Shown: positions 1 to 7,364, counted from the stretch's first letter. The stretch: DNA of 8,306 nt from 1162T-S-0a-05 sp050299435 (GCA_050299435.1 JBNKVX010000115.1:1-8306), one strand, 5' to 3'. The notes: generated by a model not told the origin, from the sequence alone. Numbers and translations: made by a program.

Positions 1-660
1 AGAGACCAGCGAAATACCGTTAGGGGCGACAACCAAAATCAGCCCGCAATAGGTGATCAAAAAACAAACGATCTGGCGCGGGGGCGGCAAGCGCCAGTTA
101 TGAACGGCTTCCAATATCATCACAATGGCGGGAAAGCTGAACAGCACAATGCGCGAGACCGTCACATCAATAATGGAAACCGCGGTAAAATCACACAGCG
201 AGGCGGCAAAAAACAGCCCGCCAAAGGCCCCACCCCATATCATGTCAGCAGGCCGTATGGACCGTTCACCGGGGCGGTTTTTGCCAAACATAAAAACGCC
301 AAACCAGAAAAACGGCATCGCGATTAAAAACCGTAATAACAACAGCCCGTCAACCGTCATGCCGGTATCATAAACAAACTTCGCCAACAGCCCCTTCATT
401 GCCAGCGCACAGGTTGACAGCAACACCAAAATCAGTGCCGAGCGCGCCGATTTGGCCTTTAGCGCATTCGCGATATCCGCCGCTTGGGTTGAAGGGGTGT
501 TTTCAGTCGCCGTAATCGTGGCAGTAGTGGCAGCAGCAGCAGTACCAGCGTGATGGGCAGAATTCTGCGCCGCCTGGGCATCCGCATGAGCATCCGCCTG
601 CGATAAAACGGGGGCATCGCCCGGCATATCGCCAGACAATGGGGCTGATTTGGGGGACAT
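1..660 (-). CDS. EamA/DMT-superfamily transporter, N-terminal part (3' end beyond window)
   Basis: This open frame is continuous from an ATG at 660 down to base 1 (220 codons, no stop), so the gene runs off the left edge. Five hydrophobic segments are visible at about residues 74-96, 104-126, 140-163, 168-187 and 197-213. Their spacing and wording (KGLLAKFVYD near the first, LLLLRFLIAMPFF in the second, FFAASLCDFTAVS in the third, a proline-containing fourth) match the first half of EamA/DMT inner-membrane transporters, which usually have ten helices in two repeats. The substrate cannot be read from the sequence. Residues 1-72 are an unusual hydrophilic Ala/Thr/His-rich extension; most EamA proteins enter the membrane within about 10 residues. 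A good ribosome binding site supports the ATG at 660 all the same. The gene is divergent from the LysR gene at 796, which probably regulates it. Confidence 0.85.
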   Translation of the reverse strand, partial: MSPKSAPLSGDMPGDAPVLSQADAHADAQAAQNSAHHAGTAAAATTATITATENTPSTQAADIANALKAKSARSALILVLLSTCALAMKGLLAKFVYDTGMTVDGLLLLRFLIAMPFFWFGVFMFGKNRPGERSIRPADMIWGGAFGGLFFAASLCDFTAVSIIDVTVSRIVLFSFPAIVMILEAVHNWRLPPPRQIVCFLITYCGLILVVAPNGISLVS

Positions 661-666
661 TGGGAA

Positions 667-670
667 CTCC
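667..670 (-). promoter_or_regulatory. Ribosome binding site of the EamA transporter
   Basis: On the minus strand GGAG lies six bases before the ATG at 660. It matters because it supports the long, low-complexity N-terminus: the next in-frame ATG (codon 12) has no comparable site, and the one after that lies inside the first membrane segment. Confidence 0.6.
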
Positions 671-726
671 GATCTCTCTGACCCCATATCCTACGCCGCC
701 AAAGGCATTATTCAATTAGAATAAAA

Positions 727-776
727 TGTTACCAGATATCAGCTTTACTGATAACATAGCCTTTATCACATCGATA
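727..776. promoter_or_regulatory. Candidate LysR-family operator in the divergent intergenic region
   Basis: A perfect dyad TATCAG-N5-CTGATA occupies 737-753. It contains the classic LysR-type pattern ATC-N9-GAT (738-752), which also satisfies T-N11-A. A wider imperfect dyad, TGTTACCAG (727-735) with CTGATAACA (748-756), overlaps it. A second, weaker dyad TATC-N5-GATA (764-776) is centred about 25 bases away, towards the LysR start. Two sites spaced like this between a LysR gene and a divergent target fit the recognition-site plus activation-site layout known for the family. The patterns are seen directly; binding by the adjacent regulator is inferred. No confident -35/-10 pair was found for either gene. 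Confidence 0.5.
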
Positions 777-795
777 TTGTCAGCAGCTTATCATC

Positions 796-1698
796 ATGGA
801 TATCAAACAGCTTCGCAGTTTTGTTCACATTGCTGAACTTGGCAGCCTGTCGCGCGCGGCGGACCGGCTGAACCTGTCGCAACCCGCGCTTAGCCGGCAG
901 CTTCACCTGTTGGAAGAAAACCTGAATACCCAATTGCTGGAGCGTACCGGACGCGGGGTAAAACTGACCGAAGCCGGGCGTATGCTGGCCGAACGCGCCC
1001 GTGTGATTTTGGGCGACCTTGCCCGCCTGGAAGCCGATATTAGCGAACGGCGCGACCATATCACCGGCCATGTCAATATTGGCCTGCCGCCCAGTGCCGG
1101 CATTGTTATTACCGGCGCCTTGGTGGAAACGGTACGCGACCGCTACCCCGAACTCAGCCTGTCCATTGCCGAGGATTTGACCGGCGATATTCAGGAAGGC
1201 CTGTTATCAGGGCGGCTGGATGTGGGTGCGCTGCATGATGGCATGATATCGCGCAGCCTGCATTCCGAAGCCCTGTGGCGCGAAGATTTGTTCTTAATCT
1301 CCCATCCATCGCAAGTGCCGGAAAATGCCACGGATATCGCCTTTGAAGATGTGGTGCGCCTGCCACTGATCATGCCGACCCCCAAACACGGCCTGCGCGC
1401 CAAAATGCAGGAAGCCGCCTTTCGCGCAGGACGGCCGTTAATGCCGGTCGTGGAGGCCGATGCCCTGCGTGTCCTGGTGGATCTTGTTCATCGCAATCTG
1501 GGCCATACCGTGTTGCCACGATCCTCCCTGGTGGCAGAACTTTCCACCGGGCGGTTAAAGGCGCGCCGCATTACCCAGCCCGGCATGGCCCGCACCGTCA
1601 TGCTGTCCTGGTTACAGGACCGGCCGCTCAGTGCTGGTACCAAGGCAGTGATTGATACCCTGCGCGAACTGGCCGGAACGGTGCCAATGGGCGATTAG
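796..1698 (+). CDS. LysR-family transcriptional regulator
   Basis: This complete 300-residue protein has the usual length for the family. The N-terminal winged helix-turn-helix (about residues 1-60) shows the standard pattern: GSLSRAADRLNLSQPALSRQ at 16-35, then LLERTGRGVKLTEAG at 47-61. A linker helix follows, and the effector-binding domain begins at about residue 91 with GHVNIGLPPSAG. That wording resembles the Nac/CynR-like branch, but the inducer cannot be deduced. The start is set by the family-typical opening MDIKQLRSF; no clear Shine-Dalgarno sequence precedes it, so translation may be weak, which is common for autoregulated LysR genes. The protein would bind DNA in the cytoplasm as a dimer or tetramer and probably controls the divergent EamA transporter through the dyad at 737-753. 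The G+C-rich codon use matches the transporter and the reductase, so this gene belongs to the host backbone. Confidence 0.95.
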   Translation: MDIKQLRSFVHIAELGSLSRAADRLNLSQPALSRQLHLLEENLNTQLLERTGRGVKLTEAGRMLAERARVILGDLARLEADISERRDHITGHVNIGLPPSAGIVITGALVETVRDRYPELSLSIAEDLTGDIQEGLLSGRLDVGALHDGMISRSLHSEALWREDLFLISHPSQVPENATDIAFEDVVRLPLIMPTPKHGLRAKMQEAAFRAGRPLMPVVEADALRVLVDLVHRNLGHTVLPRSSLVAELSTGRLKARRITQPGMARTVMLSWLQDRPLSAGTKAVIDTLRELAGTVPMGD

Positions 1699-1787
1699 GA
1701 GGCCTTGATCCCGGCCCTTTCCGACCTGACTTGTGCCGAAAATGGGGAACGCCGTTAAAAAAAAGCCGTCGATGGTCGCAGGGAGGC

Positions 1788-1850
1788 ATTCCGCAAACCG
1801 AGCCTCGGGAATCCAACTGTTTTTTAAAAGTGCCCCCGAGGATCTGGCAC
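1788..1850. repeat. Cluster of overlapping short inverted repeats
   Basis: Several arms interlock here. CCGAG (1798-1802) faces CTCGG (1804-1808) across a single base. CCTCGGG (1803-1809) is also complementary to CCCGAGG (1835-1841) across a 25-base spacer containing TTTTTT. GTGCC (1830-1834) faces GGCAC (1846-1850), and ATTCC (1788-1792) faces GGAAT (1808-1812). The arms compete for the same bases. The region could be an RNA structure at the 3' end of the LysR transcript, a protein-binding palindrome, or chance; it is not a canonical terminator. Confidence 0.3.
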
Positions 1851-1887
1851 ATAAAACCAGCAGGAGATATGGAAATCGCATGCTCAA

Positions 1888-1901
1888 GACCACAACGCGA
1901 G
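1888..1901 (+). repeat. Direct repeat, left copy, at the edge of the A+T-rich islet
   Basis: GACCACAACGCGAG here matches GACCACAACGAGAG at 7223-7236 at 13 of 14 positions, the first ten identical. The two copies bracket the large gene and fall where base composition changes. They could be target-site or recombination scars, but a match this short could be chance. Confidence 0.35.
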
Positions 1902-1962
1902 CTTGATACACGCTTTTAAGGGTCCGCAAGAAGGCGTTCTCAGAGCAATTGGTGCTGCACGA

Positions 1963-1990
1963 TTAAAAATGATATGACTCGCCTTATAAT
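1963..1990 (+). promoter_or_regulatory. Sigma-70-type promoter of the large STAND gene
   Basis: A perfect -10 box, TATAAT, lies at 1985-1990. A weak -35 candidate, TTAAAA (4 of 6 to consensus), lies at 1963-1968 with a 16-base spacer. Transcription would begin near 1997, giving a leader of about 15-20 bases. The gene therefore appears to be its own transcription unit and not a read-through from the LysR gene. Confidence 0.55.
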
Positions 1991-2001
1991 TTAAAAGCAC
2001 A

Positions 2002-2008
2002 AAGGGAA
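2002..2008 (+). promoter_or_regulatory. Ribosome binding site of the large STAND gene
   Basis: The purine run AAGGGAA, with core GGGA at 2004-2007, lies six bases before the ATG at 2014. This fixes the start, which agrees with the family-like opening of the protein. Confidence 0.6.
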
Positions 2009-2013
2009 GCAAT

Positions 2014-5000
2014 ATGGCCAGCCCTATATCAACAGGTGGCAGTGGTATACATTTCGAAAGTCGCGTCGCAGCATATTATTTTGCCGCCCTTCTTTATGGC
2101 GGAGCTGTTCTCGGGCACTTGCCCGGAAGCTCAGTTTCAGCTGTTAAATGCCAACGAAAAAATGACGAAAACCCCATTGACGATGTGAAAGTATATTGCG
2201 ACCTACCAAACGGCTCCGGTCGCCTGGACTTACAAGTAAAACGAACACTGAATTTCGGTGATAACGCACTATTTCGGGAAGTGATTGCCGATTGTTGGGA
2301 CACATTTTCTGCCAACAGAGAAATTAGTAACATCCGGTTTGGCGCGGCAATAGGAACTATTGAAAAGAATGTAGAAATTGATGGTCGGAAAGTTCTGAAC
2401 TGGGCTCGTCATAGTGACAGCGATCAGGACTTTTTTGAACGAATTACGACGCCGAATTCTGCTAGCGACGGTATGAGGGCATTTCTGAAATGCATTCGAT
2501 CTGCGATAGAAACAGCAAGTAAGGTTCGACCGACGGATCACGATTTGTGGGGTTTCCTCCGCCGCTTTGTCGTCTTGTATTTCGATTTCGAATCTGGGGA
2601 GAGCTCGCACAGTCTAGTCGAAATCTCCGATCGCTTGAGATATTGCCTATCACCAGATAAAGCAGAGCAATCTCCGGCACTCTGGGATGCGTTGATTACG
2701 TTGGCTGACGAGGCAAAGCCTACAGCAGGCTCACATAATCGCGAAACCCTAATTGAGAGTTTGGCAGGGCGTTTCCAACTAGTTGGACAAGGGGCAATCG
2801 CTGCAGATTTCAAACGAATTCATGATTTCTCACAACGCGTCCTTGGTGACATACAACTTGATATTCTTGGTTCCTTCGTCCCGAGAGATGATCTGCATGC
2901 AAGTGTGACCGAAGAACTAGCGAAGCACAGTGTAGTTGAAATAGTCGGAGAGGCGGGCTCAGGAAAATCTGCTTTAGCAAGGTCTTATATCGAAAGTGAA
3001 ATGCCAGATAGCATAGTTCTGGCACTTTCATCGCGCCGCCTTCCTTCCAACGCCCCCGGTTGGGAAGGGTTTGCAAGATACCTTGGAGTAAACTCTCCTA
3101 TAACTGCAATTGTTGCTGAAATCTCCTCAGCCATAGTTCCCATTCTACTGATAGACGGAGCCGAGAGAATTGGAGCGCCGGGCATTTGGGCTACAATAAA
3201 CGATATTCTTAAGGCAATCACTGATAGTCCGTCGGCCACGCGGTGGAAAGTTCTTATTACCAGTCGCAAGAACAACCTGAAGCATCGTCATCAGATTAAT
3301 TTTCAGCAACTGGGGATGGTTCTTGGCCGTACTGAGGTGGAGAATTTTTCCGATAGTGAGCTTGACGGTTTAGCCACGCATTTTCCGCAACTTGATCCTC
3401 TTCTTAGCAAGGACTCTCGTGCGAGAACCGTGGCAAAGCGCCCCTATCTTTTGAAGCGCCTAGCAGAGAGCGGTTTCTCATTAGGTCAAGGAAACGTCAC
3501 AGTTTCGGAAGTCGATCTTATGCTCGATTTCTGGAAGATGACCTCAGATGACGAAGGTGATCCTATGGCCGCGATGTACACGCGTCAGGAAGCACTTCTA
3601 TTATTAGGAAGCCGCCGCCTCTCAAATCTTGATGGCCCCATCAGCTCATTAGAAGTCAATCCAAATGCTCTTGCAGGTTTAGAGAAAGATGACGTAATCC
3701 GTCACGACTCAGACCTAAGGCAAGTTCTTTTTGCACACGATATTATTGAAGACTGGATTCTTTGTTTAACGCTACAGCACGATAAGAGGGGAATCCCACA
3801 AACATTAACTGAAACTGGCGAACCCTTGAGGCTACTGGACTCAGTCCAACTCCTTGGGCAATGGAAAATTGAGCGATACTCAGATCATGAAGAGTGGGGA
3901 AAGCTACTTAACACGGTAAGCTCGACCGAACTTCAACCACGCTGGAGGCGTGCAGTATTATCTTCTCCCTTACTCTCGGCCAGAGCTCCCAGTCTGCTGA
4001 TGAAGTCAAAGCCCATACTTTGGGATGATTCTCAGGTATTGTTAAATGAATTGATGAGTGCCTTGCGAACGATAGAGGTTGATCCAAACCCTTTTTATCT
4101 GAATTTTCCATTGCAACCAGGATACACCGAAGCTGATTTAGTGAGAATGTCACAATCTCATGCTTTACCTCGAATTAGAAGTTGGCAACCTTTTATAAAC
4201 TGGTACCTTCCATTCTTAAAAGATTTACCAAATAGTCTCGTTAAAGAAACCTCATTACTTCTGGAAACAATTGCGATTGGTTACGACAGTGTGCCACATT
4301 GGATGTCTAAGAAAATTTCCGTCTGGGCGGATAAGCATCTAAAAAACTTAAGTTACGGAAATATTTTTGACTCTGGTTATTCGAGGGTACGCACTTATTT
4401 ACATGAAATAGGCGTCCAGCGAGATGAGAAATTTAAGGAGCGCCTACTCTCTATCTTGCTTAGGTGCGCTGATGGTGCACCACAAATCGTTTCCGATCAT
4501 CTTCAATGGATTTCCAAGCAAGACAGGAGAGCTGGTACCGAATACGTAATTAAGAATTCAAATCTTATTGCACGAGCGTTACCAAAGGAGACTGTGGATT
4601 TCCTTCTCAGTGTGTTGATTTGCGCCCCTTCTGATGATGATGATTTTTTTAAATTTGGGAATTCCATTTCAGACTTCAATAAACTAGGAATTGAAGAGGA
4701 TCAACTTTTCTTCAGCCCTTCACATCTGCGTCGTCCCTTTCTAGTCTTGTTAATCAAAGATGAGAAAGAAGGCTTAAGGCTCATTCGTGGATTGTGCAAT
4801 GCTGCTATGGATAAATGGCTTGAGATATTAAAGGCAGAACGATCTGTAACACCGCTGCCTTTGATTTTGGATTTTGAATGGGGGAAACAAGAGTTTTGGG
4901 GGCACTTTAGAGAGTATACTTGGAACCGAGGAATGGGGCCTGGGCCATATAGTGTCATGTCAGCATTGATGGCCCTCGAAATGTGGATGGAACGTGAGAT

Positions 5001-7221
5001 TGATAATGGGCGAGACCCTAATGAATTATTCCGCAGGGTTCTCCATGAAAATTATTGTGTTGGTGCCATTGGTGCTTGTTGCGCGATCTTACTAAAGTAC
5101 CCTGAAAAATGCCTAAAAGCATCACTGCCTTTTCTGACAAATGCGAAGCTAGGGGACTGGGACATCCATCGATGTGTACAAGATGGACGCACCAATTCTA
5201 ACACTATCGGTATTTTTAATGATTCTTTTTCTCTAGCGGCTGTTGCGAGGCGAAATATTAGCCCACATCGCAAGTTGGAAATCCGAAGCCTTATTCCGTA
5301 TATATTATTGCAAGGAACCCCAGAGCTAAAACATCAACTATTTGAAAAAGTTTCTTCGCTACAGAGTAAGGCTCTGGACTTAGATTTTGAACAGGATTCA
5401 GAGAATCCAGAGATTGTAACTAGCGCTAAAAAGCGTGTAGATCGAATGGTGGCGATGTGCTCCCCGCAAAACTACCAGTTTACAGAAAATGTTGACGGAA
5501 AGAGCTTTACCTTTGAATATATTCCCCCTTCATCACTTGCTCCAGACGAAGAGTTCCTCAAGCGACACAACGAGTTGAGCCAAGCTACAAGTCTCGCAGA
5601 ATGGTCTGAGCAGTCTTTGAAAGAGGGGAAAATTAAAGACAAATGGTCACTACCAGATGCAATAGAAGTTGCACAAAAATATAAAGTAGAAATCGATTTC
5701 TCTTTTGGGTTGCCACCTGTTGGAGAGTTAGCCCAGCGAGCAAAAATAGGAGCGGTGGCTGGGGTTGCTGCACTAGTTCTGCAACATGAAGAGCACGACA
5801 CCAACGAGTTTGAATGGGCAAAATCCGTTGTTCATGAAGCTGCTAGCATGCCTCTTGATAACGATGGCATTACTTTCCCAGATTCTTTTGTCAGTTTTCA
5901 TCCTGTCGTAATGGCTGCCTACGGATTGCTCTCTCTTGTAGGTGGAGGAAATAGCACAAAGAAGGATCGAAATTTTCTCCTATGCCTAAGCTTGCATCCA
6001 CTTAAAGCCGTCAAAAGTGTTGTATTTTCTCATCTCAAGCACCTCTGGGGGCCGGAGCCGGAGTTTTGTTGGGAGATGTTAGTTCTTGGCACCCGGTTGT
6101 GTGCAATGCCTGAGAGCGTTTTTTTGACAAGCTCTGGTGGCTATGGGTTCCAAATTTCCACAGAACGGCTCGAATGGACCGAGTCAGAACTGCAGAAATC
6201 AATTACTGCTCTCGACAACTGCCAAAACAGTGAAATGCCAAGAATCTTGAAACCTTGGAAGTTCATTGGCAACCCGGATTCCGATGCAGCCTCTCAAAAG
6301 TCTTATGCATGTTCAGAATACATATTTTTGTCGGAGCAGCTTCCAACAATTCTATTTTCACAACCGATTGACCTCCTCTTTGGAAAACAAGAACATCGTT
6401 CTCAGATTGTCCAATTGCTAAGCGACCTAATCGAATGGACGGAAATGCGGATTGCTCCTCCTTGGGACAAGAAGGGGGACCGTGTCAACACTCCGTATGA
6501 GTGGACGAACTCTTTTATGGAATGGTGTGGAGTAATTCTTCCGTACCTGCAAGAACATGAACGTCAAGAGCTTGTTTTGTCGCCTGTCAGAATACTTTTT
6601 CACAAGCGAGAAGGTGAAAAACTGCTCGACGATCTGTTGCTATCGTATGTTAGAAATCATATAGCAATAGACGGTGTCATTTCTTCAAATGTTCAAACGT
6701 GCTGGGATGAGTTATTCGATCTGGTTCTCTCACACCCGAGCATTGAATTGCATAAATCTCGAGATTTTGTTTCATCTGGTTTCGGAGAGTGTGTTGTCAT
6801 TTCAATTTTCTCTTTTTTGGGCCAACCACTCGTTCCAACGCCATGGCGAAATGCGGAAAAATTCTTAGAGCATATAGAAAGGTGGGTTGATAATTTTGGT
6901 CACACACCGGCCTTCTTCAGTTTCTTGGTGACATTTTTTTTAGGACCAGGAAAAGCATTTTGCTCTGGCCCGGCTTCAACGTGGATATCGAATGCAGTAA
7001 TACGCAATCATGACAACAATGAGTTTTGGAAAAACTCGAAAAATGGTGAAAAAGCTTGTGATTTCTTCAGAGTGCTAGTTAACGAATATGCTTCAGACGT
7101 GAAAAAAAATGGAGCTTTGTTTGATAACTTGGTCCGTGCATCAGATATTCTTTTGAAGAACAATGTACGAGCAGCAGTCAACCTCCAGCAACGGCTTTCT
7201 GTTTTAGAACGAAATCCGTAA
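2014..7221 (+). CDS. Large nuclease-STAND NTPase-helical sensor protein, Avs-like candidate anti-phage protein
   Basis: This 1735-residue cytoplasmic protein has no signal peptide or clear membrane segment. Residues 1 to about 100 carry a PD-(D/E)XK nuclease signature of the Cap4/DUF4297 kind: E15 in the first helix (GIHFESRVAAYYF), D56/D57 and Q74-V-K76 (RLDLQVKRTL). Residues 110-285 look like a helical linker. The NTPase starts near VPRDDL (289-294). It has Walker A GEAGSGKS (312-319), Walker B ILLIDGAE (377-384; D381, E384), a sensor-1-like LITSR (414-418), a KRPYLLKRL motif with P477, and FAHDIIEDW (573-581), typical of the winged-helix part of STAND ATPases. From about 600 to the end, roughly 1100 residues are probably helical repeats, with no family I recognise. 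In Avs proteins the matching region recognises phage proteins, oligomerises the NTPase and switches on the nuclease; here that is inference. The gene has its own promoter, no partner gene, and much more A+T-rich codons than its neighbours, which suggests horizontal transfer. The motifs are certain, the exact family is not. Confidence 0.85.
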   Translation: MASPISTGGSGIHFESRVAAYYFAALLYGGAVLGHLPGSSVSAVKCQRKNDENPIDDVKVYCDLPNGSGRLDLQVKRTLNFGDNALFREVIADCWDTFSANREISNIRFGAAIGTIEKNVEIDGRKVLNWARHSDSDQDFFERITTPNSASDGMRAFLKCIRSAIETASKVRPTDHDLWGFLRRFVVLYFDFESGESSHSLVEISDRLRYCLSPDKAEQSPALWDALITLADEAKPTAGSHNRETLIESLAGRFQLVGQGAIAADFKRIHDFSQRVLGDIQLDILGSFVPRDDLHASVTEELAKHSVVEIVGEAGSGKSALARSYIESEMPDSIVLALSSRRLPSNAPGWEGFARYLGVNSPITAIVAEISSAIVPILLIDGAERIGAPGIWATINDILKAITDSPSATRWKVLITSRKNNLKHRHQINFQQLGMVLGRTEVENFSDSELDGLATHFPQLDPLLSKDSRARTVAKRPYLLKRLAESGFSLGQGNVTVSEVDLMLDFWKMTSDDEGDPMAAMYTRQEALLLLGSRRLSNLDGPISSLEVNPNALAGLEKDDVIRHDSDLRQVLFAHDIIEDWILCLTLQHDKRGIPQTLTETGEPLRLLDSVQLLGQWKIERYSDHEEWGKLLNTVSSTELQPRWRRAVLSSPLLSARAPSLLMKSKPILWDDSQVLLNELMSALRTIEVDPNPFYLNFPLQPGYTEADLVRMSQSHALPRIRSWQPFINWYLPFLKDLPNSLVKETSLLLETIAIGYDSVPHWMSKKISVWADKHLKNLSYGNIFDSGYSRVRTYLHEIGVQRDEKFKERLLSILLRCADGAPQIVSDHLQWISKQDRRAGTEYVIKNSNLIARALPKETVDFLLSVLICAPSDDDDFFKFGNSISDFNKLGIEEDQLFFSPSHLRRPFLVLLIKDEKEGLRLIRGLCNAAMDKWLEILKAERSVTPLPLILDFEWGKQEFWGHFREYTWNRGMGPGPYSVMSALMALEMWMEREIDNGRDPNELFRRVLHENYCVGAIGACCAILLKYPEKCLKASLPFLTNAKLGDWDIHRCVQDGRTNSNTIGIFNDSFSLAAVARRNISPHRKLEIRSLIPYILLQGTPELKHQLFEKVSSLQSKALDLDFEQDSENPEIVTSAKKRVDRMVAMCSPQNYQFTENVDGKSFTFEYIPPSSLAPDEEFLKRHNELSQATSLAEWSEQSLKEGKIKDKWSLPDAIEVAQKYKVEIDFSFGLPPVGELAQRAKIGAVAGVAALVLQHEEHDTNEFEWAKSVVHEAASMPLDNDGITFPDSFVSFHPVVMAAYGLLSLVGGGNSTKKDRNFLLCLSLHPLKAVKSVVFSHLKHLWGPEPEFCWEMLVLGTRLCAMPESVFLTSSGGYGFQISTERLEWTESELQKSITALDNCQNSEMPRILKPWKFIGNPDSDAASQKSYACSEYIFLSEQLPTILFSQPIDLLFGKQEHRSQIVQLLSDLIEWTEMRIAPPWDKKGDRVNTPYEWTNSFMEWCGVILPYLQEHERQELVLSPVRILFHKREGEKLLDDLLLSYVRNHIAIDGVISSNVQTCWDELFDLVLSHPSIELHKSRDFVSSGFGECVVISIFSFLGQPLVPTPWRNAEKFLEHIERWVDNFGHTPAFFSFLVTFFLGPGKAFCSGPASTWISNAVIRNHDNNEFWKNSKNGEKACDFFRVLVNEYASDVKKNGALFDNLVRASDILLKNNVRAAVNLQQRLSVLERNP

Positions 7222-7222
7222 G

Positions 7223-7236
7223 GACCACAACGAGAG
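7223..7236 (+). repeat. Direct repeat, right copy, just after the large gene
   Basis: This is the partner of the copy at 1888-1901 (13 of 14 identical). It begins one base after the stop codon of the large gene, exactly where composition returns to the backbone type. The unit from the start of one copy to the start of the other is 5335 bases. Confidence 0.35.
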
Positions 7237-7297
7237 GGCGATTGCATGAAGAACAGCACGCCCTTACAGCGTTCGCCAGCCCGGCAATTTTGCAAAA

Positions 7298-7331
7298 CAA
7301 AACCGGCATTCGCGATGAAATGCCGGTTTTG
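7298..7331 (-). terminator. Strong intrinsic terminator between convergent genes
   Basis: CAAAACCGGCATT (7298-7310) and its exact complement AATGCCGGTTTTG (7319-7331) form a perfect 13-base-pair stem around an 8-base loop. Read on the minus strand, the stem ends in TTTTGTTTTGC, a reasonable U-rich tail, so it best serves the aldo-keto reductase whose stop is at 7365. On the plus strand it would also stop transcripts leaving the large gene. Confidence 0.8.
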
Positions 7332-7364
7332 CTGTTCAGGCCCCAAACGGGGTATGGAATCTGA

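Larger units (their letters stand above)
1699..2013. other. Intergenic region with no convincing gene
   Basis: Short open frames exist on both strands (for example 1731-1919 plus and 1628-1852 minus), but none has a ribosome binding site, a recognisable protein pattern or coding-like composition. The region holds a cluster of inverted repeats (1788-1850), one copy of a direct repeat (1888-1901) and the promoter and ribosome binding site of the large gene (1963-2008). Composition is backbone-like up to about 1900 and becomes A+T-rich after that. No clear terminator for the LysR gene was found; GGCC at 1701-1704 could pair only weakly with GGCC at 1713-1716. Confidence 0.6.

Noticed and set aside
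1701..1720. GGCC...GGCC hairpin followed by CTTTCC as LysR terminator
   Set aside because: Only four base pairs and no real T run; too weak to call.
1733..1850. Possible tRNA or tRNA fragment (GTGCCGAAAATGG start, GGGAATCC later)
   Set aside because: No acceptor-stem pairing, no GGTTCGAATCC-type T loop and no anticodon stem could be built.
1628..1929. Small open frames on both strands of the LysR-STAND gap, considered as a toxin, antitoxin or partner gene
   Set aside because: No ribosome binding site, no recognisable domain and random-looking composition; some overlap the LysR gene end.
2094..6868. Many 60-110 codon open frames inside the large gene (both strands)
   Set aside because: They are shadows of one continuous 1735-codon frame with clear motifs and show no independent start signals or domains.
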